64,000 nt of DNA from Amycolatopsis marina. Lineage in GTDB: Bacteria > Actinomycetota > Actinomycetes > Mycobacteriales > Pseudonocardiaceae. Below the pieces are notes generated by a model. That model was not told where the DNA came from, did no database searches, and was given only the letters and a program-made list of their open reading frames with translations. Made by a program: the position numbers and the translations under genes. Below, one piece after another: positions 32,487 to 41,132 of the stretch (position 1 is the stretch's first letter; each line of letters starts with the position of its first letter). The stretch is taken from contig NZ_FOKG01000014.1 of NCBI RefSeq assembly GCF_900111885.1, forward strand, positions 62,001 to 126,000, given 5' to 3'.

Positions 32487-33599
32487 CTACTCGCAGAGCG
32501 CGGCGTCCAGGACCGCGTCAGCCCGCGTCACCGCTGCTTCGCCGATCGCGAAACTGTTCGTGACGAGCGACGCGAACCGGCCGTCATCGGTGACCGCTGT
32601 CACCGATGCGTGTCCTGTCGTCAGTGCGCCGTGCTTGAGCCAAGCAGTTCCACCACACGAAAGCGGCCTGTCATTGATTCCGAGGCCCATTCCGTAATCG
32701 GCGGTATACGGCACCGTGTTCCGCATCTCCGCCAGCGCACGCTCCGAGACGACCCTGCCGTCGAGCAGCGCCCTGAAGAACGACGCCGAGTCCGCCAATG
32801 TGGACTGCATCGCCCCCGCGCTGGACATGATCGACAGCTCGAACGCGGTGGTCCTCTCCGTCCAGAAGACAAAGGGCGGGAGCCGGAGGATTTCGTAGCC
32901 GGACACGAAGGGCGCGGAGAGTGCTCGCTGACCTCGCTCCGGGAACGAGGTTCCTTCGAGGCCGAGCGGTTCGACGATCCTTGCGGTGATCGCGTCACCG
33001 ACCTGCTGGCCGGTGAGCTCCTCGATCAGCATGCCGAGGACCAGGTAACCGACGTTGGAGTACTTCGGCGCCCCGCCGGGGGCGGCCTGCGCAGGCTCGT
33101 CCATCGCCGAGCGGACCAGCTCCGCCAGCTCGTAAGTGCCGTCCGCGGCCGGTTGCGCGTCGCGGGGATCCCGGACCAACCCGCTGGTGTGTTGCAGCAG
33201 CTGTCGCACCGTGATGACGTTGCCGTCGTAGTTGCCGCTCACCACGCCCGGCAGGTACTCCTCGATCGGCTTGTCCAGTTCGACCAACCCCTCGTCGACG
33301 AATTGCAGAACCGCCGCCGCCGTGAACGTCTTCGTCTGGCTGCCGTGGCGGAAGTGGTCGCTCGACGTGATCGGCCGGTTTTCGCCGATCTTCGCGGTTC
33401 CGGCCGTCAGCGTCCACGCCGAGTCGGCGTCGCCGGCGTGGACAGCGGCTCCCGGCCCGCCCACCGCCCGGTACTGGTTGAGTGCTTCCTGGGTTGCCAC
33501 GTGCTCGGTCTCAGCTGCGGCCGTGGGCGCGATGGTCGCGGTGAGAGCGAGCGACAACCCTCCCGCGAAGCCGATGAGCCGCCGTCGACTGGTCGTCAC
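32487..33599 (-). CDS. Exported serine hydrolase, class C beta-lactamase / DD-carboxypeptidase type
   Basis: A 370-aa penicillin-recognising hydrolase similar to the Streptomyces R61 DD-peptidase. The first 29 residues are a signal peptide with a twin-arginine-like start (SRRRLIGFAGG), so Tat export is possible. The catalytic SxxK is Ser87-Gln-Thr-Lys90, the second motif is YSN (in KYSNVGYLVLG), and the third is HGA near the C-terminus. DD-carboxypeptidase, esterase or D-aminopeptidase activity are all possible. It stands alone. The 33600-33802 region upstream shows no gene. Confidence 0.5.
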   Translation of the reverse strand: MTTSRRRLIGFAGGLSLALTATIAPTAAAETEHVATQEALNQYRAVGGPGAAVHAGDADSAWTLTAGTAKIGENRPITSSDHFRHGSQTKTFTAAAVLQFVDEGLVELDKPIEEYLPGVVSGNYDGNVITVRQLLQHTSGLVRDPRDAQPAADGTYELAELVRSAMDEPAQAAPGGAPKYSNVGYLVLGMLIEELTGQQVGDAITARIVEPLGLEGTSFPERGQRALSAPFVSGYEILRLPPFVFWTERTTAFELSIMSSAGAMQSTLADSASFFRALLDGRVVSERALAEMRNTVPYTADYGMGLGINDRPLSCGGTAWLKHGALTTGHASVTAVTDDGRFASLVTNSFAIGEAAVTRADAVLDAALCE

Positions 33600-33802
33600 G
33601 CTTGTCCTCCTGACTGGGAGCCACTCGCCCCTCGATGTGTTGCCGGCTGCTCGCCAGCGTGGTCACCACGGTGTCGGGGGCGGGACGTACTGGGAAGGTC
33701 AAGCGGCGGCCATCCGTGGCCGGTCGTTCTGTTCAGCGAAAACAGCGAGGCGCGCGGCCGTCCTGGCGCTGCGGTGCGTCGGCGCTGTGGCACCTCAACC
33801 CG

Positions 33803-34621
33803 CTACTGATCGCCGAACGCCTCGTGCAGTTCGGCGGTCGGCGGAAGTTCGGCGACGAACCCGAACCGGCCTGCGCGCATCTGCTTCGCTCCGGCCATGA
33901 AGGATTTGAGTGCGAGCCGGGAAAGTGCGCCGCCTATGCTGACCCGGCGCACTCCGATCTCGCCGAGCTGTTCCAGAGTGATCGACGGATCCGCGAATCC
34001 CATCACGATGTTGACGGGCTTGCGCACCGAGGACACCACTGCGCGCATCTCGTCCAGCGTGCGGAGTCCAGGCGCGTACAGCACGTCGGCTCCGGCGTTC
34101 TCGTACGCCTGCAAGCGTTTGATCGTGTCGTCGAGGTCGTCGACACCGTGTAGGAGGTTCTCGGCCCGTGCGGTGAGGAGCAAGGGGGCAGGCAGGGCGT
34201 GCGCCGTTTCCGCGGCCGCACGGATCCGCTCGACCGACAACGCGAAGTCGTAGATCGGCGAGTGGCTCTCGCCGCTGTAGTCCTCGATCGATGCTCCGGC
34301 AGCGCCCGCGTGCGCGGCGTCTTCGATCATTCGGGCTGCCTCCGCGGGCTCGTGCGCGAAGCCGTTTTCCAGGTCGGCGTTCACCGGCAAGACCGTCGCC
34401 TCGTTGATCACCCGGCAGTTGTCCAGGATCTCCTGCCTGGTCGCGAAGGTGCGACCGGCGGCATTGGCCACGCCGAGACTCGTGGTGGCGAGTGCTTCGA
34501 AGCCGAGCGAGGCCAGCAGCCTTGCCGTGCCGGCGTCCCACGGATTCGGCAGCAGCAAGGGGTCCGGCCGTTCGTGCAGGGCGCGGAATCGCGCAACTTT
34601 CGCTACCAGATCAGTTGTCAC
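33803..34621 (-). CDS. Isocitrate lyase/PEP mutase-family protein
   Basis: A 272-aa single-domain TIM-barrel lyase. Mg-binding and active-site segments typical of the family are present: LPNPWDAGTARLLASLGFEAL at the start, LPVNADLENGF (~residues 80-90), GASIEDYSG (~110) and LTARAEN (~147). The KKCGH-type loop of true isocitrate lyases is absent, which points to a small-substrate C-C or P-C lyase such as methylisocitrate-, oxaloacetate- or phosphonopyruvate-type enzymes. The divergent LysR regulator 76 bases away likely controls it. Substrate unknown. Confidence 0.5.
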   Translation of the reverse strand: MTTDLVAKVARFRALHERPDPLLLPNPWDAGTARLLASLGFEALATTSLGVANAAGRTFATRQEILDNCRVINEATVLPVNADLENGFAHEPAEAARMIEDAAHAGAAGASIEDYSGESHSPIYDFALSVERIRAAAETAHALPAPLLLTARAENLLHGVDDLDDTIKRLQAYENAGADVLYAPGLRTLDEMRAVVSSVRKPVNIVMGFADPSITLEQLGEIGVRRVSIGGALSRLALKSFMAGAKQMRAGRFGFVAELPPTAELHEAFGDQ

Positions 34622-34662
34622 GAGTTCACTGTGCCGCCGGCTCGGCGATCAGGCAAATGCAT

Positions 34663-34678
34663 AGTTCTGACCGGAACT
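34663..34678. promoter_or_regulatory. LysR-type operator candidate
   Basis: AGTTCTGACCGGAACT has perfect 5-base arms and lies 19 bases before the LysR gene start, between the divergent lyase and regulator genes. It fits the usual autoregulatory position of LysR sites. Confidence 0.5.
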
Positions 34679-34697
34679 CATCAGGAATACTCATCAC

Positions 34698-35603
34698 ATG
34701 ACGTTCGACGAGATCGAGGCCTTCGTCTGTATCGCCGACACTGGAGGGTTCACCGAGGCGTCGCGGCGGTTGCACCGGTCGCAACCCGCGATCAGCAGAC
34801 GGATCCACGAACTGGAGGGCAGCCTGGGCGCGGCGCTGTTCGAGCGGGTCGGGCGCCGGGTGATCCTCACCGAGGCGGGGCGCCGGTTGCTTCCCTATGC
34901 GGAGGCCGCGCTGGCCGCGATCCGCGATGGTGAACGCGCCGTCCGGGACCGGGAGCAGGGTGCTGTGACACTCCGGCTGGCCATCGTCGGAACGCTTGCC
35001 GATTCGCATATCGTGGATGCGCTGCGGGAGTTCTCTTCGCGGTCGAAGGAGGTCTCGGTCGACCTGCGCACCGCGACCAGCCGCGAGGTGAGTGCGCTGG
35101 TGCGCAGCGGGGACGCCGACCTCGGCCTGCGCTACCACCCCGACACCGACCCCAAGCTGGAGTCGATTCCGCTCGGCGAGGAGAAGCTCTACGTCGTGGT
35201 GCCCGCCGGTCATCAGGTCACCGCGGGCCTGCTGCCGGACCTGCGCCTGCTGCGGGACGAAAAGTGGCTCGGCTTCCCGGCGGAACGCGGGCGCGACGGC
35301 AGCTTCCGCGGCCTCCTCGAACGTCAACTGGCGGCCGCGGGCATCACCGATCCGGCGATCACCACGGTCGACAGCCTGACCGCGCAGAAAAGGTTGATCG
35401 AGGCCGGTCTCGGTGTCGCGCTCATGCCCGTCGACAACATCCGGGAAGAGCTCCGGATCGGCAGCCTGCGCACAATCGACGTGCCCAGCATGGAGGCACG
35501 CGTCCCGGTCGTCGCCGTCCGCCGTGCCGGTGGCTACCGCAACCGCGTGGTGACCGACTTCCTCACCGTGCTGACCGCAAGTACTCCAGGGTTGGGGTCG
35601 TGA
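34698..35603 (+). CDS. LysR-family transcriptional regulator
   Basis: A 301-aa LysR regulator of standard length. The N-terminal winged HTH is FVCIADTGGFTEASRRLHRSQPAISRRIHELE, followed by a linker helix and a periplasmic-binding-protein-like effector domain from ~residue 90 (LRLAIVGTLADSHIVDAL). It is divergent from the PEP-mutase-family gene across a short region with a palindrome, the classic LysR target layout. The co-inducer is probably a small acid but is not identified. Confidence 0.5.
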   Translation: MTFDEIEAFVCIADTGGFTEASRRLHRSQPAISRRIHELEGSLGAALFERVGRRVILTEAGRRLLPYAEAALAAIRDGERAVRDREQGAVTLRLAIVGTLADSHIVDALREFSSRSKEVSVDLRTATSREVSALVRSGDADLGLRYHPDTDPKLESIPLGEEKLYVVVPAGHQVTAGLLPDLRLLRDEKWLGFPAERGRDGSFRGLLERQLAAAGITDPAITTVDSLTAQKRLIEAGLGVALMPVDNIREELRIGSLRTIDVPSMEARVPVVAVRRAGGYRNRVVTDFLTVLTASTPGLGS

Positions 35604-35616
35604 TCTGACGTGCGGG

Positions 35617-36441
35617 TCAGAAGCGGTAGCGGACCACCCAGACTCCGCGGCGGGCTTGGGCGGGCCAGCGGGCGAACCAGCGTGCGAGCAGGCGGTACAG
35701 GCCGTTCAGTTGCTCACTTTCCGGTGCGGCGGCGCCGGTCTGTTCGTCGACGAAGGTCAGCCTGGGGTTCATGGCGACCACGTCGTGTGGGTCGTTGAAA
35801 CCGAATCCGCGAAATTCCTTGGGCATGCCGACCGAACTGGTGTAGCGGCCGGTCATGCGGGCGGCGATCTTGGTGTAGGCGTTGAAGACGAGTTCTCCGC
35901 CGGTGAAGTGATCGGTGATGCGCGTCAGCACTTGTTTGTTCTGTTCCTCGCCGAGGAACCCGAGAATGCCGTCACCGACGACGATCGTCGGGCGATCGCT
36001 CGGGATCGTGTCGGTCCAGCCAGGGTCGAGCAGCGAGGTGCCGACCGAGTGCGCGTTCTCGCGGTGCGGCATCAGTTCGTCGCGCAACTCGATGACCTCG
36101 GGAAGGTCGACGTCGTACCAGTCCACAGTGGCGGGTGGGGCGAGACGGAACATGCGGGTCTCCAGTCCGCTGCCGAGTTCGACGACCACGGCATCGGGAT
36201 GCGTGCGCACGAACGCGTCCACGGCGCGGTCCAGGATGCTGGTGCGGATGGCGATCGCTTCCGGTACACCCAAGCTCAGCTTCACCGTGTCGATGTCGTA
36301 GTCGAGTCGTCGCGCGATGTCGGTGACCAGCGGGTCACGCAGGATCGGGTTGTTCGACCGACTGTCCAGCACGCGGCCTTTCAGGGTGACCAGCAGGGTT
36401 TTCTGTACCGGGGTGAGGTGGTCGATGCTGTACGTCTTCAC
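35617..36441 (-). CDS. SAM-dependent methyltransferase of the LCM/Tcmp-like O-methyltransferase family
   Basis: A 274-aa class I methyltransferase. SAM motif I reads VVELGSGLETRMFRL (~residues 86-100), with the acidic WYDVDLPEVIELR motif after it, the pattern of the leucine carboxyl methyltransferase/polyketide O-methyltransferase family (TcmP). GDGILGFLGEEQ is the region after motif II. Its start overlaps the tetR stop by 4 bases, so the pair is one transcript. A small Cys-containing peptide gene lies just upstream of the pair. A carboxyl or hydroxyl of a secondary metabolite is the likely acceptor. Confidence 0.5.
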   Translation of the reverse strand: MKTYSIDHLTPVQKTLLVTLKGRVLDSRSNNPILRDPLVTDIARRLDYDIDTVKLSLGVPEAIAIRTSILDRAVDAFVRTHPDAVVVELGSGLETRMFRLAPPATVDWYDVDLPEVIELRDELMPHRENAHSVGTSLLDPGWTDTIPSDRPTIVVGDGILGFLGEEQNKQVLTRITDHFTGGELVFNAYTKIAARMTGRYTSSVGMPKEFRGFGFNDPHDVVAMNPRLTFVDEQTGAAAPESEQLNGLYRLLARWFARWPAQARRGVWVVRYRF

Positions 36442-37115
36442 GCTTGCCCTCCCATGTGGTCGCGGTATTTCGCAGTGGACTCCTTGATCCGCTGACCGGC
36501 GGGTGAGGTGGTGAACTCGCCGATTGAGGCGTAGACGTCGAACATCGCCATACCGATGCGGGTCGCGTGCTCGCGGTCGAGTGGGTCATCGCCGAAGTGT
36601 CTGGCGAGCTGCTCGTGCAGCAGGACCGTCCCACTGTGCATCGCCGCCATCACCGACGCCGCGTCGCGGGCTCTGGCCGAGCCCGGCGGAAAGCGGTCCG
36701 GCCAGGTGTGGCTGAGAAAATCCGCGGTGCCCCCGGCGAGCTCGTCGAACACGTTGGCCGCCGCCGGTGAGCCGTCGATCATGGCCCGCGCGAGGTAGCG
36801 CAGCAGCAGGCCACTGGTCTCGAAGAGGTCGGTCAGAAAGCCCGGCTCCCCGAGGGAGTTGGTGGTGGCGCTGTCCGTCAGCCGACGGCGGAACACCTCG
36901 ATCACCGCCTCGTCGCAGGCATCCCGGAGCGCGTCTTTCGTACCGAAATGGTGCTGCACCAGCCCGAGTGAAACACCGGCCGCGTCCGCGATCCCCCGCA
37001 TCGTTGCGCCTTTGGTGCCGTGCTCGGCGAACTGCGCCAGTGCGGCGTCCCTGATCCTGGCTCGTGCTGTCAGGTCCTCCGCCGGGCGGTCGGCGGAACC
37101 GAAGATCGACCCCAT
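36438..37115 (-). CDS. TetR-family repressor coupled to the methyltransferase
   Basis: A 225-aa TetR regulator. The HTH is MRGIADAAGVSLGLVQHHFGTK (~residues 39-60), with a C-terminal ligand domain of the TetR_C type. The ATG at 37115 lies 7 bases after a -10 TATAGT (37123-37128), so the mRNA is probably leaderless. A perfect inverted repeat (37142-37161) overlaps the -35. It should repress itself and the coupled methyltransferase, a layout typical of drug- or metabolite-responsive pairs. Confidence 0.5.
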   Translation of the reverse strand: MGSIFGSADRPAEDLTARARIRDAALAQFAEHGTKGATMRGIADAAGVSLGLVQHHFGTKDALRDACDEAVIEVFRRRLTDSATTNSLGEPGFLTDLFETSGLLLRYLARAMIDGSPAAANVFDELAGGTADFLSHTWPDRFPPGSARARDAASVMAAMHSGTVLLHEQLARHFGDDPLDREHATRIGMAMFDVYASIGEFTTSPAGQRIKESTAKYRDHMGGQA

Positions 37116-37122
37116 AGGCCGT

Positions 37123-37161
37123 ACTATACGATCATATTACGGACAATACAAGCGTATTGTC
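37123..37161 (-). promoter_or_regulatory. Leaderless tetR promoter with operator
   Basis: On the minus strand: TTGTAT (37146-37151), a 17-base spacer, TATAGT (37123-37128), then 7 bases to the ATG. GACAATAC-AAGC-GTATTGTC (37142-37161) is a perfect 8-base inverted repeat across the -35. CCGTA/TACGG arms flank the -10. Confidence 0.5.
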
Positions 37162-37226
37162 ACGCCGAGATCGCCGGAGAAGTTCGTCGTTGCGCCGGCG
37201 CTCGCCTCAGGCGACGGCTCCTGATC

Positions 37227-37358
37227 TCATTGGCAGGCTTCGCAGTCGGGGTCCTCGATGCGGCAGGCGGCTCCGTCGGTGAGCGGGAAGTCGAAGTCGT
37301 CGAGCGCGGGGACGACCGACGTGGCGGATGCTTCTTCCGGTGTGGCGGTGGCGGACAT
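37227..37358 (-). CDS. 43-aa Cys-containing peptide, possible RiPP precursor
   Basis: A small gene with AGGGAGTGAC before the ATG at 37358. The first ~18 residues are Ala/Thr/Ser/Glu-rich, then an acidic LDDFDFPLTDG block resembles a leader-peptide recognition element. The last 14 residues hold three cysteines (AACRIEDPDCEACQ; Cys32, Cys39, Cys42). This leader-core look suits a ribosomally made, modified peptide, though a small metal-binding protein fits too. The tetR-methyltransferase pair lies 112 bases downstream on the same strand but has its own promoter. No cyclase, dehydratase, radical-SAM or protease gene is nearby, which weakens the RiPP idea. Confidence 0.5.
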   Translation of the reverse strand: MSATATPEEASATSVVPALDDFDFPLTDGAACRIEDPDCEACQ

Positions 37359-37369
37359 GTCACTCCCTC

Positions 37370-37388
37370 GAGTAGGAACTTTCTACTC
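37370..37388 (-). promoter_or_regulatory. Inverted repeat upstream of the 43-aa peptide gene
   Basis: GAGTAG and CTACTC arms 7 bases apart lie 12-30 bases before the peptide start on the minus strand, close to its ribosome site. It may be an operator or a 5' leader hairpin. The rest of 37389-37550 shows nothing else but the htpG ribosome site. Confidence 0.5.
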
Positions 37389-37550
37389 CTGTGTAGCGCT
37401 GAAGGCCGTCCTGAATTTCGTGACGCGCGACACAGGGAAGGCCATGCGCGGCGAGTCATTCCAGTTGCGATAATCCGCGGGTGCGCGGGGACCGCCGGGT
37501 GACCGCGCTGCCCATTTCTGACTTCGGTGACTTCCCCCGAAAGGACTCCA

Positions 37551-39464
37551 GTGGAAACGCAGACCGAAACGCTCGAGTTTCAGGCAGAGGCACGTCAGCT
37601 CCTGCAGCTGATGGTCCATTCGATCTACTCGAACAAGGACATCTTCCTGCGGGAACTCATCTCCAACGCATCCGATGCGCTGGACAAACTGCGGCTGGAG
37701 GCATTCCGGGACAAGGACCTCGAGGTCGACACCGACGACCTGCACATCGACCTCGAAGTCGACGCGGAGCAGCGCACACTCACGGTGCGGGACAACGGGA
37801 TCGGTATGTCCCGCGACGAGGTCGTGACCCTCATCGGCACCATCGCGAAATCCGGAACGGCCGACCTCCTGCGCAAACTAAAGGAATCGAAGGACTCCGC
37901 GGCCTCGCAGGAACTCATCGGGCAGTTCGGTGTCGGCTTCTACTCCAGCTTCATGGTGGCCGACCGGGTCAGCCTGCTGACCCGGCGTGCCGGGGAGAGC
38001 GACGCAACCCGCTGGGAGTCCAGCGGAGAGGGCACCTACACCATCGAGACGGTCGACGACGCCCCGCAGGGCACGTCCGTGACGTTGCACCTCAAGCCGG
38101 AGGACCAGGACGACCAGCTCTTCGACTACACGAGTACCTGGAAGATCAGGGAGATCATCCAGCGGTACTCCGACTTCATCACCTGGCCGATCCGGATGGA
38201 GGTCGAGCGACCGGACGGTGCGGAAGATGCGACCCGCGAGGTCGAGACGGTCAACTCGATGAAGGCGCTGTGGGCCCGGCCCAAGGACGAGGCCACGGAG
38301 GACGAGTACAACGAGTTCTACAAACACATCAGCCACGACTGGACCGATCCGCTGGAGACCATCCAGATGCGGGCCGAGGGGACCTTCGAGTACCAGGCGC
38401 TGCTGTTCATCCCGTCCCACGCGCCGCTGGACCTGTACATGCGTGAGCGCAAGCGCGGTGTCCAGCTGTACGTGAAGCGCGTGTTCATCATGGACGACTG
38501 CGAGGCGCTCATGCCGGAGTACCTGCGCTTCGTGAAGGGTGTCGTGGACGCGCAGGACCTCTCGCTGAACGTGTCGAGGGAGATTCTCCAGCAGGATCGG
38601 CAGATCCACCTGATGCGCAAGCGCCTTGTCAAGAAGGTGCTCTCGACGGTCAAGACGATGATGGCCAACGATGGCGATCGCTATCAGACCTTCTGGACGG
38701 AGTTCGGCCCTGCCGTCAAGGAGGGTCTGCTCAACGATGTCGACAATCGTGAGTCGATTCTCGACATCGCCTCGTTCGCCTCGACGCACGACGCGGAGAA
38801 ACCGACCAACCTGCGCGAGTACATCGAGCGGATGAAGGAGGGGCAGGAGAACATCTACTACCTGACCGGCGCCTCCCGGTCGGCCATCGAGAACTCGCCG
38901 CACATGGAGGCATTCGCCGCCAAGGGCTTCGAGGTGCTGATCCTCTCCGACCCCGTCGACGAGATGTGGGTGGAGTCGGTTCGTGATTTCGAGGGCAAGC
39001 AGTTCCAGTCGATCGCCAAGGGACAGGTCGACCTCGATACCGAGGAAGAAAAGAAGACCGCCGAGTCCGAACGCGACCAGCGGCAGAAGGACTTCGCCGA
39101 CCTGTTGTCCTGGATGACGAAGTCGCTGGAGGAGAACGTGAAGGAAGTCCGGTTGTCCTCCCGGCTGACCACGTCTCCCGCCTGCATCGTCGGCGACGCG
39201 CACGACGTCACGCCCACTCTGGAGAAGATGTACCGCGCGATGGGACAGGACGTACCGCACATCAAGCGAATCCTCGAGATCAACCCGGCGCACCCGCTGG
39301 TGAGCGGCCTGCGGAAGGCCTACGACGACCGCAGGGACGAAACCGGGCTGGCCGAGACGGCCGAACTTCTCTACGGGATGGCGCTCCTCGCCGAGGGTGG
39401 CGAGTTGAGCGACCCGCCGCGGTTCACCCGCCTGCTGGCCGATCGCCTGGCGAGCGCCCTCTGA
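37551..39464 (+). CDS. htpG: Molecular chaperone HtpG (Hsp90)
   Basis: A 637-aa bacterial Hsp90 of normal length, a cytosolic ATP-driven chaperone. I prefer the GTG at 37551, which follows GAAAGGA; a GTG at 37527 adds eight unconserved residues. The N-terminal GHKL ATPase domain shows QLMVHSIYSNKDIFLRELISNASDALDK, the ADP-contact DNGIGMS, and GQFGVGFYS. The middle domain includes RGVQLYVKRVFI, and the C-terminal dimerisation domain follows. It is transcribed alone; no HspR or CIRCE-like element was spotted upstream. Confidence 0.5.
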   Translation: METQTETLEFQAEARQLLQLMVHSIYSNKDIFLRELISNASDALDKLRLEAFRDKDLEVDTDDLHIDLEVDAEQRTLTVRDNGIGMSRDEVVTLIGTIAKSGTADLLRKLKESKDSAASQELIGQFGVGFYSSFMVADRVSLLTRRAGESDATRWESSGEGTYTIETVDDAPQGTSVTLHLKPEDQDDQLFDYTSTWKIREIIQRYSDFITWPIRMEVERPDGAEDATREVETVNSMKALWARPKDEATEDEYNEFYKHISHDWTDPLETIQMRAEGTFEYQALLFIPSHAPLDLYMRERKRGVQLYVKRVFIMDDCEALMPEYLRFVKGVVDAQDLSLNVSREILQQDRQIHLMRKRLVKKVLSTVKTMMANDGDRYQTFWTEFGPAVKEGLLNDVDNRESILDIASFASTHDAEKPTNLREYIERMKEGQENIYYLTGASRSAIENSPHMEAFAAKGFEVLILSDPVDEMWVESVRDFEGKQFQSIAKGQVDLDTEEEKKTAESERDQRQKDFADLLSWMTKSLEENVKEVRLSSRLTTSPACIVGDAHDVTPTLEKMYRAMGQDVPHIKRILEINPAHPLVSGLRKAYDDRRDETGLAETAELLYGMALLAEGGELSDPPRFTRLLADRLASAL

Positions 39465-39567
39465 GATAGGCCGCCCTTGACCGGGACGTGCCGCGTCGTA
39501 CGTCCCGGTCAGGACGTCCGACGGCTTTGTCGGGCCTGTCGGCGGCGCCACCTTTACCAGGCGTAAC

Positions 39568-39632
39568 GCCATTGTGGCGCCGTCTGTCGCCACAATGGCT
39601 TGTGATGGCGCCATTCGTGTGCCATAGTGGCG
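39568..39632 (+). promoter_or_regulatory. Operator array and leaderless promoter of the RHH regulator
   Basis: The 12-base motif GCCAT-T/A-GTGGCG occurs three times: 39568-39579, inverted at 39588-39599, and 39621-39632. A related palindrome, ATGGCGCCAT, is at 39605-39614. The promoter TTGTGA (39600-39605), a 17-base spacer and CATAGT (39623-39628) end 6 bases before the ATG at 39635, so the sites overlap the core promoter. This layout suggests autorepression by the encoded ribbon-helix-helix protein. Confidence 0.5.
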
Positions 39633-39634
39633 CC

Positions 39635-40153
39635 ATGGACTTGACATCTTATGTGGATTTCCTCGGCCGGGAGCTGGCGACCGCCGCCGAGGCCGGGGGC
39701 GAGGAGGCCCGTGCGCTGGCTGAGCGATTGACCAGGCCGATCGAGTCGGCGGTCCGGCTGACCCTGTTGGAGGCGTTGTCGGCCGCGGCCGACGAGATCA
39801 CCCGTGATCTCGCGCCCGGTTCGGTCGAGGTCCGGCTGCGGGGCCGCGATCCGAACTTCGTGGTGACGCCGCCGCCGTCCGAGCCCGCATACGTCACGGC
39901 AGCGCCGGAGCCCGAGCCGGCAATGGACCCCGGTCCGGCGGGGGCCGAGGAGGCCGCAACCGCGCGGATCAACTTCCGGCTCCCGGAACAGCTCAAGGCC
40001 TCGATCGAGGAGGCGGCCGCGAAGGAGGGCCGCTCGGTCAACGCGTGGCTCGGCAGGGTCGCCTCGGCCGCGTTGCGGCAACCCGGCAAGGAGCAGGCCT
40101 CGGCACAGCGCGGCGGCAGGGGCAAGCAGCGCTACACCGGCTGGGTCAGCTAG
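39635..40153 (+). CDS. Ribbon-helix-helix (HicB/Arc-like) regulator
   Basis: A 172-aa protein with a helical N-terminal domain (~1-75), a Pro/Glu-rich linker, and a C-terminal ribbon-helix-helix (INFRLPEQLKASIEEAAAKEGRSVNAWLGRVASAAL, residues ~110-145) of the kind labelled HicB-family antitoxin. No HicA-like toxin is adjacent, so it is better viewed as an operon regulator. It precedes DUF4097 and ABC exporter genes, a combination common in actinobacteria. Three copies of a 12-base motif at its promoter are the likely binding sites. Confidence 0.5.
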   Translation: MDLTSYVDFLGRELATAAEAGGEEARALAERLTRPIESAVRLTLLEALSAAADEITRDLAPGSVEVRLRGRDPNFVVTPPPSEPAYVTAAPEPEPAMDPGPAGAEEAATARINFRLPEQLKASIEEAAAKEGRSVNAWLGRVASAALRQPGKEQASAQRGGRGKQRYTGWVS

Positions 40154-40228
40154 AGCCAGGCCGCACCACCGCATCTCAACGTTCTCACCAGCGAGAACGT
40201 CACACTCACCACATTGAAGGGGATACCT

Positions 40229-41080
40229 ATGCCTACATTCGATACGCCAGATCCGATCATCGTGACTCTCGATATGAGCGTCGCCAACGCGCGGTTCGTC
40301 GCGAGCGAGCGCACCGACACCGTGGTCGAGGTGCGTCCGACAGACGAGAACGAATCCTCGGACGTGAAAGCGGCCAAGCAGGTCCGCGTCGAGTACTCGG
40401 GCGGCACACTGCTGATCAAGGGCAAGAACCCGCGCCCGTTCGAGGCCTTGTCCACCAAGAGCTGGTCGGTCGACGTGACCGTCGAACTGCCCGAGGGCTC
40501 GCAGGTGCAGGCGGACGCGTCCGTCGGCGACTTCCAGTCGACCGGACGGCTCGGCGAGTGCCGGTTCAAGTCCTCCGCCGGGCACGCCCGGTTGGGCCGG
40601 ACCGGGCCGCTGCGGGTGAACACCTCCGCCGGGCAGGTCTCGGTCGAGGGCGTGGCGGGCGACGCCGAGGTGACCACCGGGTCCGGCCGGGTCCGGATCG
40701 GTGAGATCGAGGGCAGCGCCACTATCAAGAACTCCAACGGCAACACCGATATCGGCACGATCGGCGGCGAGGCACGAGTGCGCTCGGCGAACGGCGACAT
40801 CACGGTGGACCGGGCGGGCGCCGGAGTGGATGCGAAGACCGCCAACGGGGCCATCCGGGTCGGCGAGGTGGCTCGCGGTTCCGTCGTGCTGGAGACCTCG
40901 AACGGCGACCTGGAAATCGGCATCGGTGCGGGCGTGGCGGCCTGGCTCGATGTGAAGACCAACTTCGGGCAGGTGCGCAACGCGCTCGACGAGACAGCGA
41001 AGCCGCAGGAGAAGACCGGTGAGACGGTCGAAGTACGCGCGCACACCGGATTTGGCGACATCACGGTCAACCGCGCATGA
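40229..41080 (+). CDS. DUF4097-family beta-helix protein
   Basis: A 283-aa protein from ATG 40229 (AAGGGGATACCT upstream). From ~residue 95 it is a run of short repeats (GHARLGRTGPLRVNTSAGQV, SGRVRIGEIEGSATIKNSNG) that form a right-handed beta-helix, the DUF4097 'adhesin-like' pattern. No signal peptide or membrane helix is seen. It lies between an RHH regulator and an ABC exporter. Its role is unknown; it may sense or scaffold at the membrane face. Confidence 0.5.
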   Translation: MPTFDTPDPIIVTLDMSVANARFVASERTDTVVEVRPTDENESSDVKAAKQVRVEYSGGTLLIKGKNPRPFEALSTKSWSVDVTVELPEGSQVQADASVGDFQSTGRLGECRFKSSAGHARLGRTGPLRVNTSAGQVSVEGVAGDAEVTTGSGRVRIGEIEGSATIKNSNGNTDIGTIGGEARVRSANGDITVDRAGAGVDAKTANGAIRVGEVARGSVVLETSNGDLEIGIGAGVAAWLDVKTNFGQVRNALDETAKPQEKTGETVEVRAHTGFGDITVNRA

Positions 41081-41132
41081 ACGGGCGCGTGGCGCGGCAT
41101 GAGCCCCGGTTCTTACAGCGAAGGAAACTCTG

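Noticed and set aside
37878..39647. A 589-codon minus-strand open frame
   Set aside because: It mirrors htpG codons and shows only low-complexity His/Leu/Arg composition.
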